Assembly: GCF_000622225.1 (NCBI RefSeq)
Contig: NZ_JHWD01000007.1
Location: 124,001-188,000, forward strand
Direction: 5' to 3'
Origin: Roseomonas mucosa ATCC BAA-692
GTDB lineage: Bacteria > Pseudomonadota > Alphaproteobacteria > Acetobacterales > Acetobacteraceae
Length of the DNA stretch: 64,000 nucleotides
This document shows, piece by piece, positions 1-8,704 of this stretch (within the stretch, counting starts at the first letter, position 1; each line of letters begins with the position of its first letter). A model generated the notes under the pieces. That model had not been told where the DNA came from. It searched no databases and worked only from the letters and a program-made list of their open reading frames with translations. The position numbers and the translations under genes are program-made.

Positions 1-1164
1 GCTCAGGCGCGGCTGTCCCTGGCGCCGCTCAACTGGCGCAAGGCACCGGGGCCGGCGGCGCGGGCGGAGATGTCGATGCGCCTGCGCGACGGGGCGCTGC
101 GCAGCATCGACGGCCTGCGCATCGAGGCGCCGGACATGCTGCTGCGCGGCGCGGCCGAGTTCGCGCCCGGCTCCCGGATCACCCGGCTGACCCTGGCGGA
201 AGGGCGGGCCGGCGCCTCGCGCGTCAGCGGCCAACTGGGCTTTCCCGAAGGACCGGACGGGTTCTGGCGGATCGTGGCGCGCGGCCCGGTGCTGGACCTG
301 CGCGGCGCCGATCCGGATTTCCTGGGCGGGCCGGAGGATGAGAAGGGTTCGGCGGAGCGCAGCGCCCTGCCGGGCTTCGACGCCGATATCGCGCTGGGCC
401 AGGTGCTGACCTCGGACGGCCCCTATGAGCGGGTCGAGGCCCTGATCCGGCACGATGCGCGGGGGGTGCTGCGGCAGATGCAGGCCTCCGGCCGCTCCGG
501 CGGGCAGGAGGCCTTCGCCGCCGCGGTCACGCCGCGCGCCGGCGGCGGGCGGGACCTGTCGGTGCGGGTGGCGGATCTGGGACGGCTGCTGCGGCTCACC
601 GGCACCACGGGCGACGTGCAGGACGGCCGGCTGCGCGTCCAGGGCCGCTGGGCCGCCGACACGCCATCCTCGCCGCTGCTGGGCGAGGCGGAGCTGGAGG
701 ATTTCGGCCTGCGCGGACGGGCACGGCTGGGCAAGCTGCTGCAGGCTCTGTCGCTCTACGGCATCCCGGAGGCGCTGACCGGGCCGGGGCTGCGCGTGAG
801 CAGCCTGCACGCGCCCTTCGCCCTGACGCGGGAGGCGCTGGGGCTGGAGGATGTGCGGCTCAGCTCCGCCTCGCTCGGCGCCACCGCCAAGGGGCGGGTG
901 ATGCGCCGGGACGGACGGCTGGAGCTGGAGGGGACGATCGTGCCGTCCTACCTGCTGAACAGCCTGCCCGGGCGCCTGCCCCTGGTCGGGCGGCTGTTCA
1001 GCGCCGAGCCGGGCGGCGGGCTGCTGGCCGCGACCTTCACGGCCACCGGCACGCTGGGCGATCCGCGGATCACCGTGAACCCGCTCTCCATGCTGGCCCC
1101 GGGGATGCTGCGGAACCTGTTCGGCAGCGGCACGCCGCCCCGGGCAGGCGCCCGGGAGCGCTGA
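1..1164 (+). CDS. AsmA/YhdP-like protein, C-terminal part (5' truncated by window)
   Basis: The reading frame is open from base 1 to the TGA at 1162-1164, so the ATG at 70 is internal and the gene starts outside the window; 387 residues are visible. The repeated beta-strand pattern, and an ending that reads as a Gly-Asp-Pro-rich strand followed by NPLSMLAPGMLRNLFG, are typical of the AsmA-like/DUF3971 C-terminal region of YhdP-type proteins. Such proteins are large, inner-membrane-anchored, periplasm-spanning and implicated in phospholipid transport to the outer membrane. The membrane anchor itself would lie upstream and is not seen. The gene converges on the histidine kinase gene with only 29 nt between them. 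The family call rests on pattern recognition of the C-terminus alone. Confidence 0.75.
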   Translation, partial: AQARLSLAPLNWRKAPGPAARAEMSMRLRDGALRSIDGLRIEAPDMLLRGAAEFAPGSRITRLTLAEGRAGASRVSGQLGFPEGPDGFWRIVARGPVLDLRGADPDFLGGPEDEKGSAERSALPGFDADIALGQVLTSDGPYERVEALIRHDARGVLRQMQASGRSGGQEAFAAAVTPRAGGGRDLSVRVADLGRLLRLTGTTGDVQDGRLRVQGRWAADTPSSPLLGEAELEDFGLRGRARLGKLLQALSLYGIPEALTGPGLRVSSLHAPFALTREALGLEDVRLSSASLGATAKGRVMRRDGRLELEGTIVPSYLLNSLPGRLPLVGRLFSAEPGGGLLAATFTATGTLGDPRITVNPLSMLAPGMLRNLFGSGTPPRAGARER

Positions 1165-1193
1165 CAGGGACGGTGGCCCTGCCCGCCGGCCCC

Positions 1194-2660
1194 TCAGACC
1201 GGCAGCGTCACCACCGCCCGCAGGCCACCCTCGGCGCGGTTCTCCAGCGTCACGTCGCCGCCATGGGCGCGCAGGATGTTGCGGGCGATGGGCAGGCCGA
1301 GCCCGGTGCCGCCGGTCTCGCGGTTGCGGCTGGTTTCCAGCCGGCGGAAGGGCTGGAACACCGCCTCCTGCGATTCCTCCGGCACGCCCGGCCCGTCATC
1401 CTCGACAAAAAGCCGCACCACCGGGTTCTGCCGGCCGCTGGGCGGCTCCAGCCGGATCCGGGCGGCCTGGCCGTATTTCAGCGCGTTGCCGACGAGGTTC
1501 GTCAGCGCCCGCTTGAGCGCTATGGGCCGGCCCCGCACCGTCAGCCGCAGCGGCCCGGCATAGGTCAGCGCCTCCTCCGCCTCCGGCCGTGCATCCGCCT
1601 CCTCGTCCAGCACGGTGCGGCAGAGCGCGGCGAGGTCGAGGGGCACCGAGGGCTCGTCCGCCGCGTCGTCGCGGGCGAAGGCCAGGGTGGCGTTCACCAT
1701 GGCCTCCATCTCGTCGAGGTCGGACAGCATCCGCCGCCGCTGCTCGTCATCCTCCAGGAACTCGGCGCGCAGCCGCAGCCGGGTGATCGGCGTGCGCAGG
1801 TCATGACCGATCGCCGCCAGCATCTGCGTCCGGTCGCCGACGAAGCGCCGGATGCGCTCGGCCATGGTGTTGAAGGCATGCGCGGCGGTGGCGACCTCCA
1901 GCGGACCGGTTTCCGGCAGGGGCGGCGCGTTCACGTCGCGCCCCAGCGCCTCGGCGGCCCGCGCCAGGTCGCGCACCGGCCGGATCAGCCGCCGCGTCGC
2001 CGCGACGATCAGCAGCGCCGCCGCCACCGTCATCACCCCGAAGGCGATCAGGAAGGTGGGCGAGTGCCAGGGCCGTGGCGGCGGCACGCGCAGCCGCAGG
2101 TTCAGCCACAGGTCGCTGTTGGGCAGGCGCAGCGAGATCAGCAGCGCCTGCCCCTTGCCGGTGCCCACCACCATCTCCCGCGGCTGCAGGCGCGGCGGCA
2201 GGTTCAGGATGGCCTCGGGCGGCAGCAGGCTGAGCAGGTCCTCGCCGGGCGTGGCGAGGCTGTGCCGGGCGGTCGGCGCGTCGTCCAGGCTAGCGGTCAG
2301 GCCCTCGGGCAGGTCCACCTCGTTCACGATCATGTCGCGCCGGTCGGGCGGCGCGATGATCAGCGTGCGCCACAGCCCCATGGCGCGGCCGGAAATCTCC
2401 CGCCGCTCGACGAAGCGCTGCAGGTCCACCCGGTCCAGCGCATGGATCAGCAGGCCCGCCGCCTGCACCAGCATCAGCGCCAGCAGCAGGAAGATCGCCG
2501 TGCGCGCCGCCAGCGAACGCGGCAGCCAGCCGATGCGCCAGACCCCCCGCCCCGGCGCCGGCGCGCCGGAAGGGGCGTCGGCGCCGGGCCTGCCGGGGAC
2601 CGGCATGGCGGCGGGCGGCACCGCGGGGACCGGCGGCGCGGCGGCCGGGCCGGGGCTCAA
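1194..2660 (-). CDS. EnvZ-like sensor histidine kinase
   Basis: A 488-residue inner-membrane sensor kinase that should phosphorylate the response regulator encoded just upstream. After a Pro/Ala-rich cytoplasmic N-terminus there are membrane segments at about residues 53-75 and 200-222, enclosing a periplasmic sensor region of about 125 residues. A HAMP region follows, then the HisKA motif AAIGHDLRTPITRL with phospho-acceptor His286, the N box around Asn392 (LVGNALKYG), a DDGPGVP G1 box near 421 and a GGTGLGLPIAR G2 box near 450. The start is a TTG with a TGAGG Shine-Dalgarno, 10 nt after the regulator stop; ATG at 2604-2606 (residue 19) is an alternative. Sequence type is OmpR/EnvZ; the stimulus cannot be inferred. 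Confidence 0.93.
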   Translation of the reverse strand: MSPGPAAAPPVPAVPPAAMPVPGRPGADAPSGAPAPGRGVWRIGWLPRSLAARTAIFLLLALMLVQAAGLLIHALDRVDLQRFVERREISGRAMGLWRTLIIAPPDRRDMIVNEVDLPEGLTASLDDAPTARHSLATPGEDLLSLLPPEAILNLPPRLQPREMVVGTGKGQALLISLRLPNSDLWLNLRLRVPPPRPWHSPTFLIAFGVMTVAAALLIVAATRRLIRPVRDLARAAEALGRDVNAPPLPETGPLEVATAAHAFNTMAERIRRFVGDRTQMLAAIGHDLRTPITRLRLRAEFLEDDEQRRRMLSDLDEMEAMVNATLAFARDDAADEPSVPLDLAALCRTVLDEEADARPEAEEALTYAGPLRLTVRGRPIALKRALTNLVGNALKYGQAARIRLEPPSGRQNPVVRLFVEDDGPGVPEESQEAVFQPFRRLETSRNRETGGTGLGLPIARNILRAHGGDVTLENRAEGGLRAVVTLPV

Positions 2661-2670
2661 GGCACGGGCC

Positions 2671-3393
2671 TCACGCCGCGCGCTCGACGCTCGCCGCCAG
2701 CACGTAGCCGCCGCCGCGCACGGTCTTGATCAGCGTCGGGTTGCGCCCGTCATCCTCCAGCTTGCGCCGCAGCCGGGACACCGCCACGTCGATCGCCCGG
2801 TCGAAGGGCCCGGCCTGCCGCCCGCGCAGCAGGTCCATCAGCATGTCCCGGGTCAGCACGCGGTTCGGCCGCTCCACCAGCACGGTCAGAAGCTCGTACT
2901 CGCCGCCGGTCAGGGAGACCTCGGTGCCGGAAGGGTCGAGCAGGCGGCGCCGGGCGGGCTCCAGCGTCCAGCCGGCGAAGCGCACCGCCTTGGGCGGCGG
3001 GTCCTTGGGTGCCGCGCCTTCGCCCGAGGCACGGCGCAGCACGGCGCGGATGCGGGCCAGCAGCTCGCGCGGGTTGAAGGGCTTGGCGACATAGTCGTCG
3101 GCACCCAGCTCCAGCCCCACGATGCGGTCCGTCTCCTCGCCCATAGCGGTCAGCATCACGATCGGGACATCGGACTGGCTGCGCAGCCAGCGCGCAAAAT
3201 CCAGGCCCGACTCCCCCGGCAGCATCAGGTCCAGGATCACCAGGTGATAGCGGCCAAGTGGCCAGACGCGCCGCGCCTCCCGCGCTTCCCGCGCAGCGGT
3301 GACGCGAAGCCCTTGTTTCTCCAGGAAACGGGACAAGAGATCGCGGATTTCTCGATCGTCGTCGACGATCAGGATGTGAGGGGCAGGCTCCAT
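2671..3393 (-). CDS. OmpR-family response regulator
   Basis: A 240-residue two-component regulator: a receiver domain followed by a winged-helix DNA-binding domain. The receiver starts HILIVDDDRE, has phospho-acceptor Asp55 in LVILDLMLPG, and the conserved Lys104 in DYVAKPFNPRE. The C-terminal half carries the Trans_reg_C pattern (SLTGGEYELL, then DVAVSRLRRKLE and TVRGGGYVLA). It lies 10 nt upstream of the kinase gene, so the two form an operon with the regulator first. I chose the ATG at 3391-3393 because it directly precedes the receiver; an in-frame ATG 39 nt further upstream, with an AAGAG close by, would add 13 residues. Repeated GTTGC elements upstream could be its own binding sites. 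Confidence 0.94.
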   Translation of the reverse strand: MEPAPHILIVDDDREIRDLLSRFLEKQGLRVTAAREAREARRVWPLGRYHLVILDLMLPGESGLDFARWLRSQSDVPIVMLTAMGEETDRIVGLELGADDYVAKPFNPRELLARIRAVLRRASGEGAAPKDPPPKAVRFAGWTLEPARRRLLDPSGTEVSLTGGEYELLTVLVERPNRVLTRDMLMDLLRGRQAGPFDRAIDVAVSRLRRKLEDDGRNPTLIKTVRGGGYVLAASVERAA

Positions 3394-3411
3394 GGCTGTT
3401 ACATAAGCCGG

Positions 3412-3480
3412 GTTGCCGGGATTCGCCCGCATCTCTTGCAACGATCTGTTGCGATGCGCCCGCCCGTTGCCAGCCGTTGC
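3412..3480. promoter_or_regulatory. Cluster of GTTGC repeats upstream of the response regulator gene
   Basis: The pentamer GTTGC occurs on the + strand at 3412, 3448, 3466 and 3476, and on the - strand at 3438-3442. The pair at 3438-3453 forms the imperfect dyad TTGCAAC-N5-GTTGCGA, and the last two copies are spaced 10 bp. OmpR-family regulators bind direct repeats with about 10-bp phasing, so this may be an autoregulatory site. This is inference only. Confidence 0.3.
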
Positions 3481-3654
3481 ACTTTCGCATGCATCATGAC
3501 TTGGGTTCCGGGCCCGCAACGCCCATCTTCGGGATACGCCGCTGCCCTTCCCCCCCTCACGGGGCAGTGGTGATAGCAGGCGGCGGGTGAGCCGTACTTC
3601 CCCCTCAGGCTCCCCGCCGCCTCTTCTCTGTTCCCTGTTCTCCCCATCGGGCAT

Positions 3655-4455
3655 ATGCGTTCGCAGATCCGATACGGGTCCGTCCGTGGCATGACCCTCC
3701 AAGGAGCTCTCCATGGTGGATGTTCCGGAACAGGACAGACAGCCCTGACGCCTCTCTCTCCCATCGTTCCGCCACCGGTTTCGCCCCTGCCACCCTCCGA
3801 GCAGTTCGATGCCGACGCCCCACCCGGGCTCGATGCGGCGCGCCGCCTGCTGCTGCTGGCCGATCCGGCCCTGTCGCGAGTCGAGGAGGTTGCCGGCCCG
3901 CTGCCCTGGCGCACCCGGCCGCGCGGCTTTCCGGGCCTGCTCCGGGCGATCTGCGGCCAGATGATCAGCGACCGCGCGGCCACCGCCATCTGGCTGCGCC
4001 TCGCCGCGCTGCCCGGCGCGCTGACGCCGGAAGGGCTGCTGCGCCTCGACGATGCCGCGCTCTGCGGCACCGCCGGCCTGTCGCGCCCCAAGGCGGCCCA
4101 TGCGCGCGCCCTGGCCCTGGCCGTGGTGGAAAGGCGGCTCCGCCCCGAAGAACTGCCCGGCATGGGGGATGCCGAGGCGCTGGCGCACCTGACGGCCATC
4201 CCTGGCCTCGGGCGCTGGACCGCCCAGGTCCACCTGCTTTTCGCGGAGGGGCGGGAGGACATCTTTCCGGATGGCGACCTCGCCCTGGCCGCCGGCCTCG
4301 CCCATCTGCGCGGCCTGCCGGCCCGCCCCGCGCCAAGGGAGCTCGCCCGGCTCGCCGCCTCCTGGGCCCCGCAGCGTTCCCTGGCCGCCCGGCTCATCTG
4401 GCACTGGTGGCGCCACGCCACCTATCCGCCCGCCCTTCTCCGGCCTCCGGGCTGA
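3655..4455 (+). CDS. alkA: DNA-3-methyladenine glycosylase (AlkA/HhH-GPD family)
   Basis: A base-excision repair glycosylase that removes alkylated bases such as 3-methyladenine. The conserved core begins near residue 60 and holds LLRAICGQMISDRAA and a helix-hairpin-helix PGLGRWTAQVHLLFA. The putative catalytic Asp208 is in FPDGDLAL, matching the position of AlkA Asp238. At most 266 residues if started at 3655; homology begins only around residue 45, and no good Shine-Dalgarno precedes 3655 or the in-frame ATG at 3691. The only strong Shine-Dalgarno (AAGGAG before the ATG at 3713) drives a different frame that stops after 11 codons. The true N-terminus is therefore uncertain. The gene is divergent from the response regulator. 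Confidence 0.85.
   Translation: MRSQIRYGSVRGMTLQGALHGGCSGTGQTALTPLSPIVPPPVSPLPPSEQFDADAPPGLDAARRLLLLADPALSRVEEVAGPLPWRTRPRGFPGLLRAICGQMISDRAATAIWLRLAALPGALTPEGLLRLDDAALCGTAGLSRPKAAHARALALAVVERRLRPEELPGMGDAEALAHLTAIPGLGRWTAQVHLLFAEGREDIFPDGDLALAAGLAHLRGLPARPAPRELARLAASWAPQRSLAARLIWHWWRHATYPPALLRPPG
3713..3748 (+). other. Eleven-codon ORF with a strong ribosome-binding site inside the alkA 5' end
   Basis: AAGGAG lies 6 nt before an ATG that encodes MVDVPEQDRQP and then stops at 3746-3748. It overlaps the alkA frame, offset by one base. It could be a leader peptide feeding re-initiation, or a sign of an indel near 3715-3750 that separated the natural alkA start from its frame. Either way it marks where translation most likely begins. 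Confidence 0.3.
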
Positions 4456-4532
4456 CCGGGGGCAGCGGACCGGCCCGGCACAGGCCGGCGCCCCCTCGCC
4501 ACGAACCCCTTCTCCGTGAGAAGGGATAGACC

Positions 4533-5732
4533 ATGTCCGCCGCCACTGCCCTGCCCCCGATGCTGCCTCTTTCAGCCCGGCTGCGCGCCACCGCCGCCCC
4601 GCCCATCCCCGCCGCGCGGCGCTGGGCCGCCGCCTATGACGGCGCCGCCGGGCCACTGCTGGACCTGACCCAGGCGGTGCCCGGCTATCCGCCCCCGCCC
4701 GCGCTGCTGGCGCGGCTGGCCGAGGCGGCGGGGGAGGCCTCCAGCGCCACCTATGGCCCGATCGAAGGGGACGAAGCGCTGCGGGAGGCGCTGGCCGCTG
4801 ATGTCGCCGCGACCTATGCGGCGGCGGTGACGGCGGAGGATGTGGTGATCACCGCCGGCTGCAACCTCGCCTTCTCCCTGGCCATGCCGGTGATGGCGGG
4901 CAGCGGCGAGGCGGTGATGCTGCCCACCCCCTGGTACTTCAACCACCGCATGGCGCTGGAGATCGCCGGGATCGGCGCGGTGCCCCTGCCCTGCGCGGCC
5001 GCGGACGGCTTCGTGCCCGATCCGGACCGCGCCGCCGCCTTGCTAGAGGCCAACCCGCAGGTCCGCGCCCTGGTGCTGATCACGCCCAACAACCCCACCG
5101 GCGCGATCATCCCGCCGGAGACCCTGGCGCGCTTCGCCGCCCTCTGCCGCGCGCGCGGCGTCTGGCTGGTGCTGGACGAGACCTATCGCGACTTCCTGCC
5201 GGGGAAGGAAGCGCCGCACGGGCTCTTCGCCGACCCATCCTGGCGGGACGGCATCGTGCAGCTCTACTCCTTCTCCAAGTCCTATTGCGTGCCGGGCCAC
5301 CGGCTGGGCGCCATCCTGGCGGGGCCCGGCTTCCGGGCGGAACTCGCCAAATCCGTGGACACTCTGCAGATCTGCCCGCCCCGCGCGGCGCAGAAGGCCA
5401 TCGCCTGGGCGGTGCCCGCGTTGCGCGACTGGCGCGAGGGCAACCGCGAGCTGATGGGCCGCCGCGCCGACGCCTTCGCCCGGCTGATGGCCCCGATCGG
5501 CCATCGCTGGCGCGTGGACGCGCTGGGTGGCTACTTCGCCTATCTGCGCCTGCCCGACGGCGCGCCGGATGCGCTGGAGGCCGCGGAGACCCTGGCCTCC
5601 CGCCATGGGCTCCTCACCCTTCCCGGCCCCTTCTTCGGCCCGGGCCAGGAACGCCACCTGCGGCTCGCCTTCGCCAATGCGCCCGAGGAGGCGCTGGCCG
5701 ACCTGCCGGCGCGGCTTTCCGGCCTGGGCTGA
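4533..5732 (+). CDS. Class I/II PLP-dependent aminotransferase
   Basis: A 399-residue fold-type I aminotransferase of the aspartate-aminotransferase superfamily. Seen motifs are the TYGPIEGDEALREALA cofactor-domain segment, the substrate-binding loop LITPNNPTGAI, the Asp/Tyr pair in LVLDETYRDF, and the PLP Schiff-base Lys249 in YSFSKSYCVPGHRLG. The ATG is preceded by GAAGG. Substrate cannot be told from sequence; aromatic, branched-chain or aspartate-like substrates are all possible. It lies 77 nt downstream of alkA on the same strand and converges with the PQQ dehydrogenase gene. Confidence 0.9.
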   Translation: MSAATALPPMLPLSARLRATAAPPIPAARRWAAAYDGAAGPLLDLTQAVPGYPPPPALLARLAEAAGEASSATYGPIEGDEALREALAADVAATYAAAVTAEDVVITAGCNLAFSLAMPVMAGSGEAVMLPTPWYFNHRMALEIAGIGAVPLPCAAADGFVPDPDRAAALLEANPQVRALVLITPNNPTGAIIPPETLARFAALCRARGVWLVLDETYRDFLPGKEAPHGLFADPSWRDGIVQLYSFSKSYCVPGHRLGAILAGPGFRAELAKSVDTLQICPPRAAQKAIAWAVPALRDWREGNRELMGRRADAFARLMAPIGHRWRVDALGGYFAYLRLPDGAPDALEAAETLASRHGLLTLPGPFFGPGQERHLRLAFANAPEEALADLPARLSGLG

Positions 5733-5818
5733 GGCAGCATGGCCCCCGGGCGGGGCGGTTCCGGGCTCTCCCGCCGCTCCCCGCCCCGACGCCATCCCCA
5801 TGGCCGGGGACCGCGCCC

Positions 5819-8245
5819 CTATCGCGGCAAAGCGAAGGCCATCACCTCGTCGCCGTTGCGCGAGCGCAGGCCGCCATGCCCACCCGCTGCGATCACCACA
5901 TACTGCCGCCCGTCCTGGCCGGTATAGGTGAGCGGCGTGGCATTGCCGCCGGCGGGCAGATGGGTCTCCCAGAGGGTGCGCCCGGCGCGGCCATCCAGGG
6001 CGCGGAAGGCCTGGTCCGTGGTCGCGCCGATGAAGACCAGCCCGCTGCGCGTCGCCACGCTGCCGCCCATGCTGAAGATTCCGAAGGGCAGGCCGACGGG
6101 CGCGCGCAGCCCGGCCGGGCCCATGTCCCGCGTCGTGCCGATCGGACGCTGCCAGACCACCTTGCGGGTCAGCAGGTCGATCGCCTGCATCTGCCCCCAG
6201 GGCGGCCGGACGCAGGGGATGCCGGCCGGGTTCAGCCAGGGCTCCACCACGATGGACCAGGGCGTGCCGTGCTGCGGGTTGTTGGCGAAGGGCGGCTGCG
6301 GATAGGGCTGCCCCCAGCCCGCCCAGGGCTTCACCAAGCCCTGCCGCACCGCCTCCTCATAGGGCAGCATCCGCAGCTTGAAGGGCATGAAGGTGGTGTT
6401 GATGTAGAGCAGCTTGCGCCCGGGATCGATGGTCGCGCCGTACCAGTCGGCCACGCCGTCGAAGGCAGGCCAGCCGATCGTCGGCCGCTGGCCCGGCGGG
6501 GTGAAGAGGCCGTCGTCGCGCATCCGGTGGAACTCGATGCGGCAGAGCAGCTGGTCGATCGGCGTGGCGCCCCAGATATCCGCCTCCCGCAGCTTCGGCG
6601 GGTTCAGCTGCGGCATGCCCACCGAGAAGGGCTGCGTCGGCGCGTAGCGCTCGCCCGGGATGGTGCCGCCCGGCACGGGCTGTTCCCGCACCTCCGCGAG
6701 CGGCTTGCCGTCCCGCCGGTCCAGCAGGAAGAGGTGCCCCTGCTTGGTGGTCTGCACCAAGGCAGGGATGGTCGCCCCGTCCGGTCCCGGCAGGTCCACC
6801 AGCGAGGGCCCGATCGGCAGGTCGAAATCCCACAGGTCGTGATGGACCGTCTGGAAGTGCCAGCGCTCCTCGCCCGTGCTCATGTCGAGCGCGACGAGGG
6901 AACTCGAATAGCGTTCGTCGAAGGGCCGCCGCTCCGCCCCGTAATAGTCGGGCGTGGCATTGCCCAGCGGTACATAGACGAGGTTCAGCGCCGGATCGGC
7001 GGTATAGACGCCCCAGCCGTTCGGTGTGCCGCGGGTATAGACCTCCCCCGGCGCCAGCGGCTTCGTCGCCGGCTCGCGCCCCATGTCCCAGGCCCAGGAA
7101 AGCTGCCCCGTCACCGCATCGAAGGCGCGGATCACGCCCGAGGGTTCGCCGACGCTCTGGTTGTCGTAGACCCAGCCGCTCAGCATGATCCGCCCGTTCA
7201 TCACCAGCGGCGGGGACGAGATGAAATGGAAGCCCGGCGGCACCGGACCCATATCCTGCCGCAGGTCCACGAAGCCGCCCTCCCCGAAGCCCTGGCAGGG
7301 CTGGCCGGTCTCGGCATCGAGCGCGAAGAGGCGCGGCAGGTCGGAGGCGGTGGAGACGATCCGGTGCGGGCAGGCCGTGCCCGGCGGCGCATCGAAATAG
7401 GAGACGCCACGGCAGGCCTGGTACACGTTGTGGCTCATGTCGCCACCCGGCGTGAAGCGCCAGCGCAGTGCGCCGGTGGTCGCATCCAACGCGATCACCT
7501 CGCGATGCGGCGTGCAGAGATAGAGGCTGTTCCCGACCTTGATCGGTGTCGCCTCGAAGGAGAACTCGTGCCCGTTGCTGTTCTCCCCCTGCCGCGGCAT
7601 GTCGCCGGTGGAGAAGGACCAGGCCTGCTTCAGCCCCGCGACATTCTCCGGCGTGATCTGCGTCAGCGGCGAGAAGCGGTCGCCGGCCGGGGTGCGGCCA
7701 TAGAAGCGCCAGTCGTCACTGGCGGCCGCCGCTTCCGTTCCGGCGCCGGCCTGCTGCCAGCCTGTCGGATCACCGAAGGTCAGGTGGCGCTCCGCCGTGA
7801 TGCGGTAGCCCGCCGCGAAGACCAGCCCGATCAGCATGGCGCAGGCGGCCATGCCACCCCAGGCATGGCGGCGGGCGGCGCGGGGCTCCATCCCGGCGGC
7901 CCGGTGCAGGCGCCCCGCGACCCAGGGACTGCAGATCCATAGCCCCAGCACGGCGGGCGCGACGAGGCGTGGGATCAGCGCCCAGCCGTCGAACCCAACC
8001 TCCCACAAGGCCCAAAGGGTGGTCCCCACGAGCAGCAGCACATAGAGCCAGAGACCGGCGACGCGGGCGGTGGCGATCAGCATGCCGCTCAACAGCATCG
8101 CCAGCCCGGCCACGAGGTAATAGGGGGAGCCACCCAGCACGAGCAGCCATCCGCCCAGGCCGCCGATCCCCAAGCCCAGCAGGCCGAGGACAATGCCGGT
8201 GACGGTCAGCAGGGCCGTGCCACGCCGGGGCGTATCGGACCTCAT
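5819..8245 (-). CDS. gcd: Membrane-bound PQQ-dependent dehydrogenase (glucose/quinate/shikimate family)
   Basis: An 808-residue quinoprotein that oxidises a sugar or polyol in the periplasm and passes electrons to ubiquinone. The N-terminal 145 or so residues hold about five hydrophobic helices, as in membrane glucose dehydrogenase. The rest is the eight-bladed propeller: it opens with DDWRFYGRTPAGDRFSPL and QITPENVAGL, has internal strands such as VIALDATTGALRWRF, and ends with a YVVIAAGGHGG segment. Length matches the family (about 800). I chose the ATG at 8243-8245, directly before the first helix; the open frame extends 48 codons further upstream. No pqq biosynthesis genes are in the window. 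Glucose and quinate/shikimate specificity cannot be separated here, so the symbol is tentative. Palindromes upstream may control it. Confidence 0.9.
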   Translation of the reverse strand: MRSDTPRRGTALLTVTGIVLGLLGLGIGGLGGWLLVLGGSPYYLVAGLAMLLSGMLIATARVAGLWLYVLLLVGTTLWALWEVGFDGWALIPRLVAPAVLGLWICSPWVAGRLHRAAGMEPRAARRHAWGGMAACAMLIGLVFAAGYRITAERHLTFGDPTGWQQAGAGTEAAAASDDWRFYGRTPAGDRFSPLTQITPENVAGLKQAWSFSTGDMPRQGENSNGHEFSFEATPIKVGNSLYLCTPHREVIALDATTGALRWRFTPGGDMSHNVYQACRGVSYFDAPPGTACPHRIVSTASDLPRLFALDAETGQPCQGFGEGGFVDLRQDMGPVPPGFHFISSPPLVMNGRIMLSGWVYDNQSVGEPSGVIRAFDAVTGQLSWAWDMGREPATKPLAPGEVYTRGTPNGWGVYTADPALNLVYVPLGNATPDYYGAERRPFDERYSSSLVALDMSTGEERWHFQTVHHDLWDFDLPIGPSLVDLPGPDGATIPALVQTTKQGHLFLLDRRDGKPLAEVREQPVPGGTIPGERYAPTQPFSVGMPQLNPPKLREADIWGATPIDQLLCRIEFHRMRDDGLFTPPGQRPTIGWPAFDGVADWYGATIDPGRKLLYINTTFMPFKLRMLPYEEAVRQGLVKPWAGWGQPYPQPPFANNPQHGTPWSIVVEPWLNPAGIPCVRPPWGQMQAIDLLTRKVVWQRPIGTTRDMGPAGLRAPVGLPFGIFSMGGSVATRSGLVFIGATTDQAFRALDGRAGRTLWETHLPAGGNATPLTYTGQDGRQYVVIAAGGHGGLRSRNGDEVMAFALPR

Positions 8246-8341
8246 CGGCCGATCCCCGCATCGGCTTCCCGGGTAGGGCGCCACGATCCGGGCTGGAACG
8301 ATGGGGTGGGAGGCTGGGGCATGGGAAGGTCCTGGACTGGA

Positions 8342-8361
8342 GCCGGCATGCGCATGCCGGC
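8342..8361. promoter_or_regulatory. Perfect 20-bp palindrome upstream of the PQQ dehydrogenase
   Basis: GCCGGCATGC is followed immediately by its exact reverse complement, giving a 20-bp perfect dyad with no spacer, centred about 106 bp upstream of the dehydrogenase start. A dimeric regulator operator is the simplest reading; a hairpin at the end of the XRE transcript is the other. Confidence 0.4.
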
Positions 8362-8431
8362 CGACCGGAGGCGGTAGCGGCGTAAGCACAAGCCCCGCCC
8401 GTGGTTTCCGGATGGACCAAATGTATGGTGG

Positions 8432-8447
8432 CCGGCCCCGGGGCCGG
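8432..8447. repeat. Perfect 16-bp palindrome nested in an 8-bp inverted repeat
   Basis: CCGGCCCC and its reverse complement abut at 8432-8447. They lie inside a wider inverted repeat, GTGGTTTC (8401-8408) with GAAACCAC (8450-8457). The element sits between the XRE stop and the dehydrogenase start. No T tract follows on either strand, so an ordinary terminator is not evident. Confidence 0.4.
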
Positions 8448-8473
8448 GCGAAACCACTCCGCGGCTCCTCCCT

Positions 8474-8704
8474 TCAGCGGAGCCGCACGCCCTCGCCGCC
8501 CGCCGCGTCGCGTTCCAGGATGACGATCCCCGCTTCCTCCAACGCCCGGCGGATGGCCGTGCCGGTGGAACGCTGGAGTTCGTGCTGCCCGCCCTCGAAG
8601 CCGCGCACGGTGCTGCGGCTGACCTCCGCCCTTTCGGCGAGGTCATCCTGCGTCCAGTCTAGCAGGGCGCGCGCGGCACGGCATTGCCCGGAGGTCAGTG
8701 TCAT
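8474..8704 (-). CDS. Small XRE-family helix-turn-helix regulator
   Basis: A 76-residue protein that is almost entirely one Cro/CI-type helix-turn-helix: ARALLDWTQDDLAERAEVSRSTVRGFE, followed by a short region with an ALEEAGIVIL segment. Single-domain XRE proteins of this length are common as autoregulators or local switches. A 7-bp inverted repeat covers the start codon. It lies upstream of, and on the same strand as, the PQQ dehydrogenase gene (gap 228 nt) and is divergent from the antiporter, so either could be its target. Confidence 0.85.
   Translation of the reverse strand: MTLTSGQCRAARALLDWTQDDLAERAEVSRSTVRGFEGGQHELQRSTGTAIRRALEEAGIVILERDAAGGEGVRLR

Noticed and set aside
1173-2729. A 518-codon + strand frame opposite the histidine kinase
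   Set aside because: Gln/Arg/His-rich shadow; the - strand has complete HisKA and HATPase motifs.
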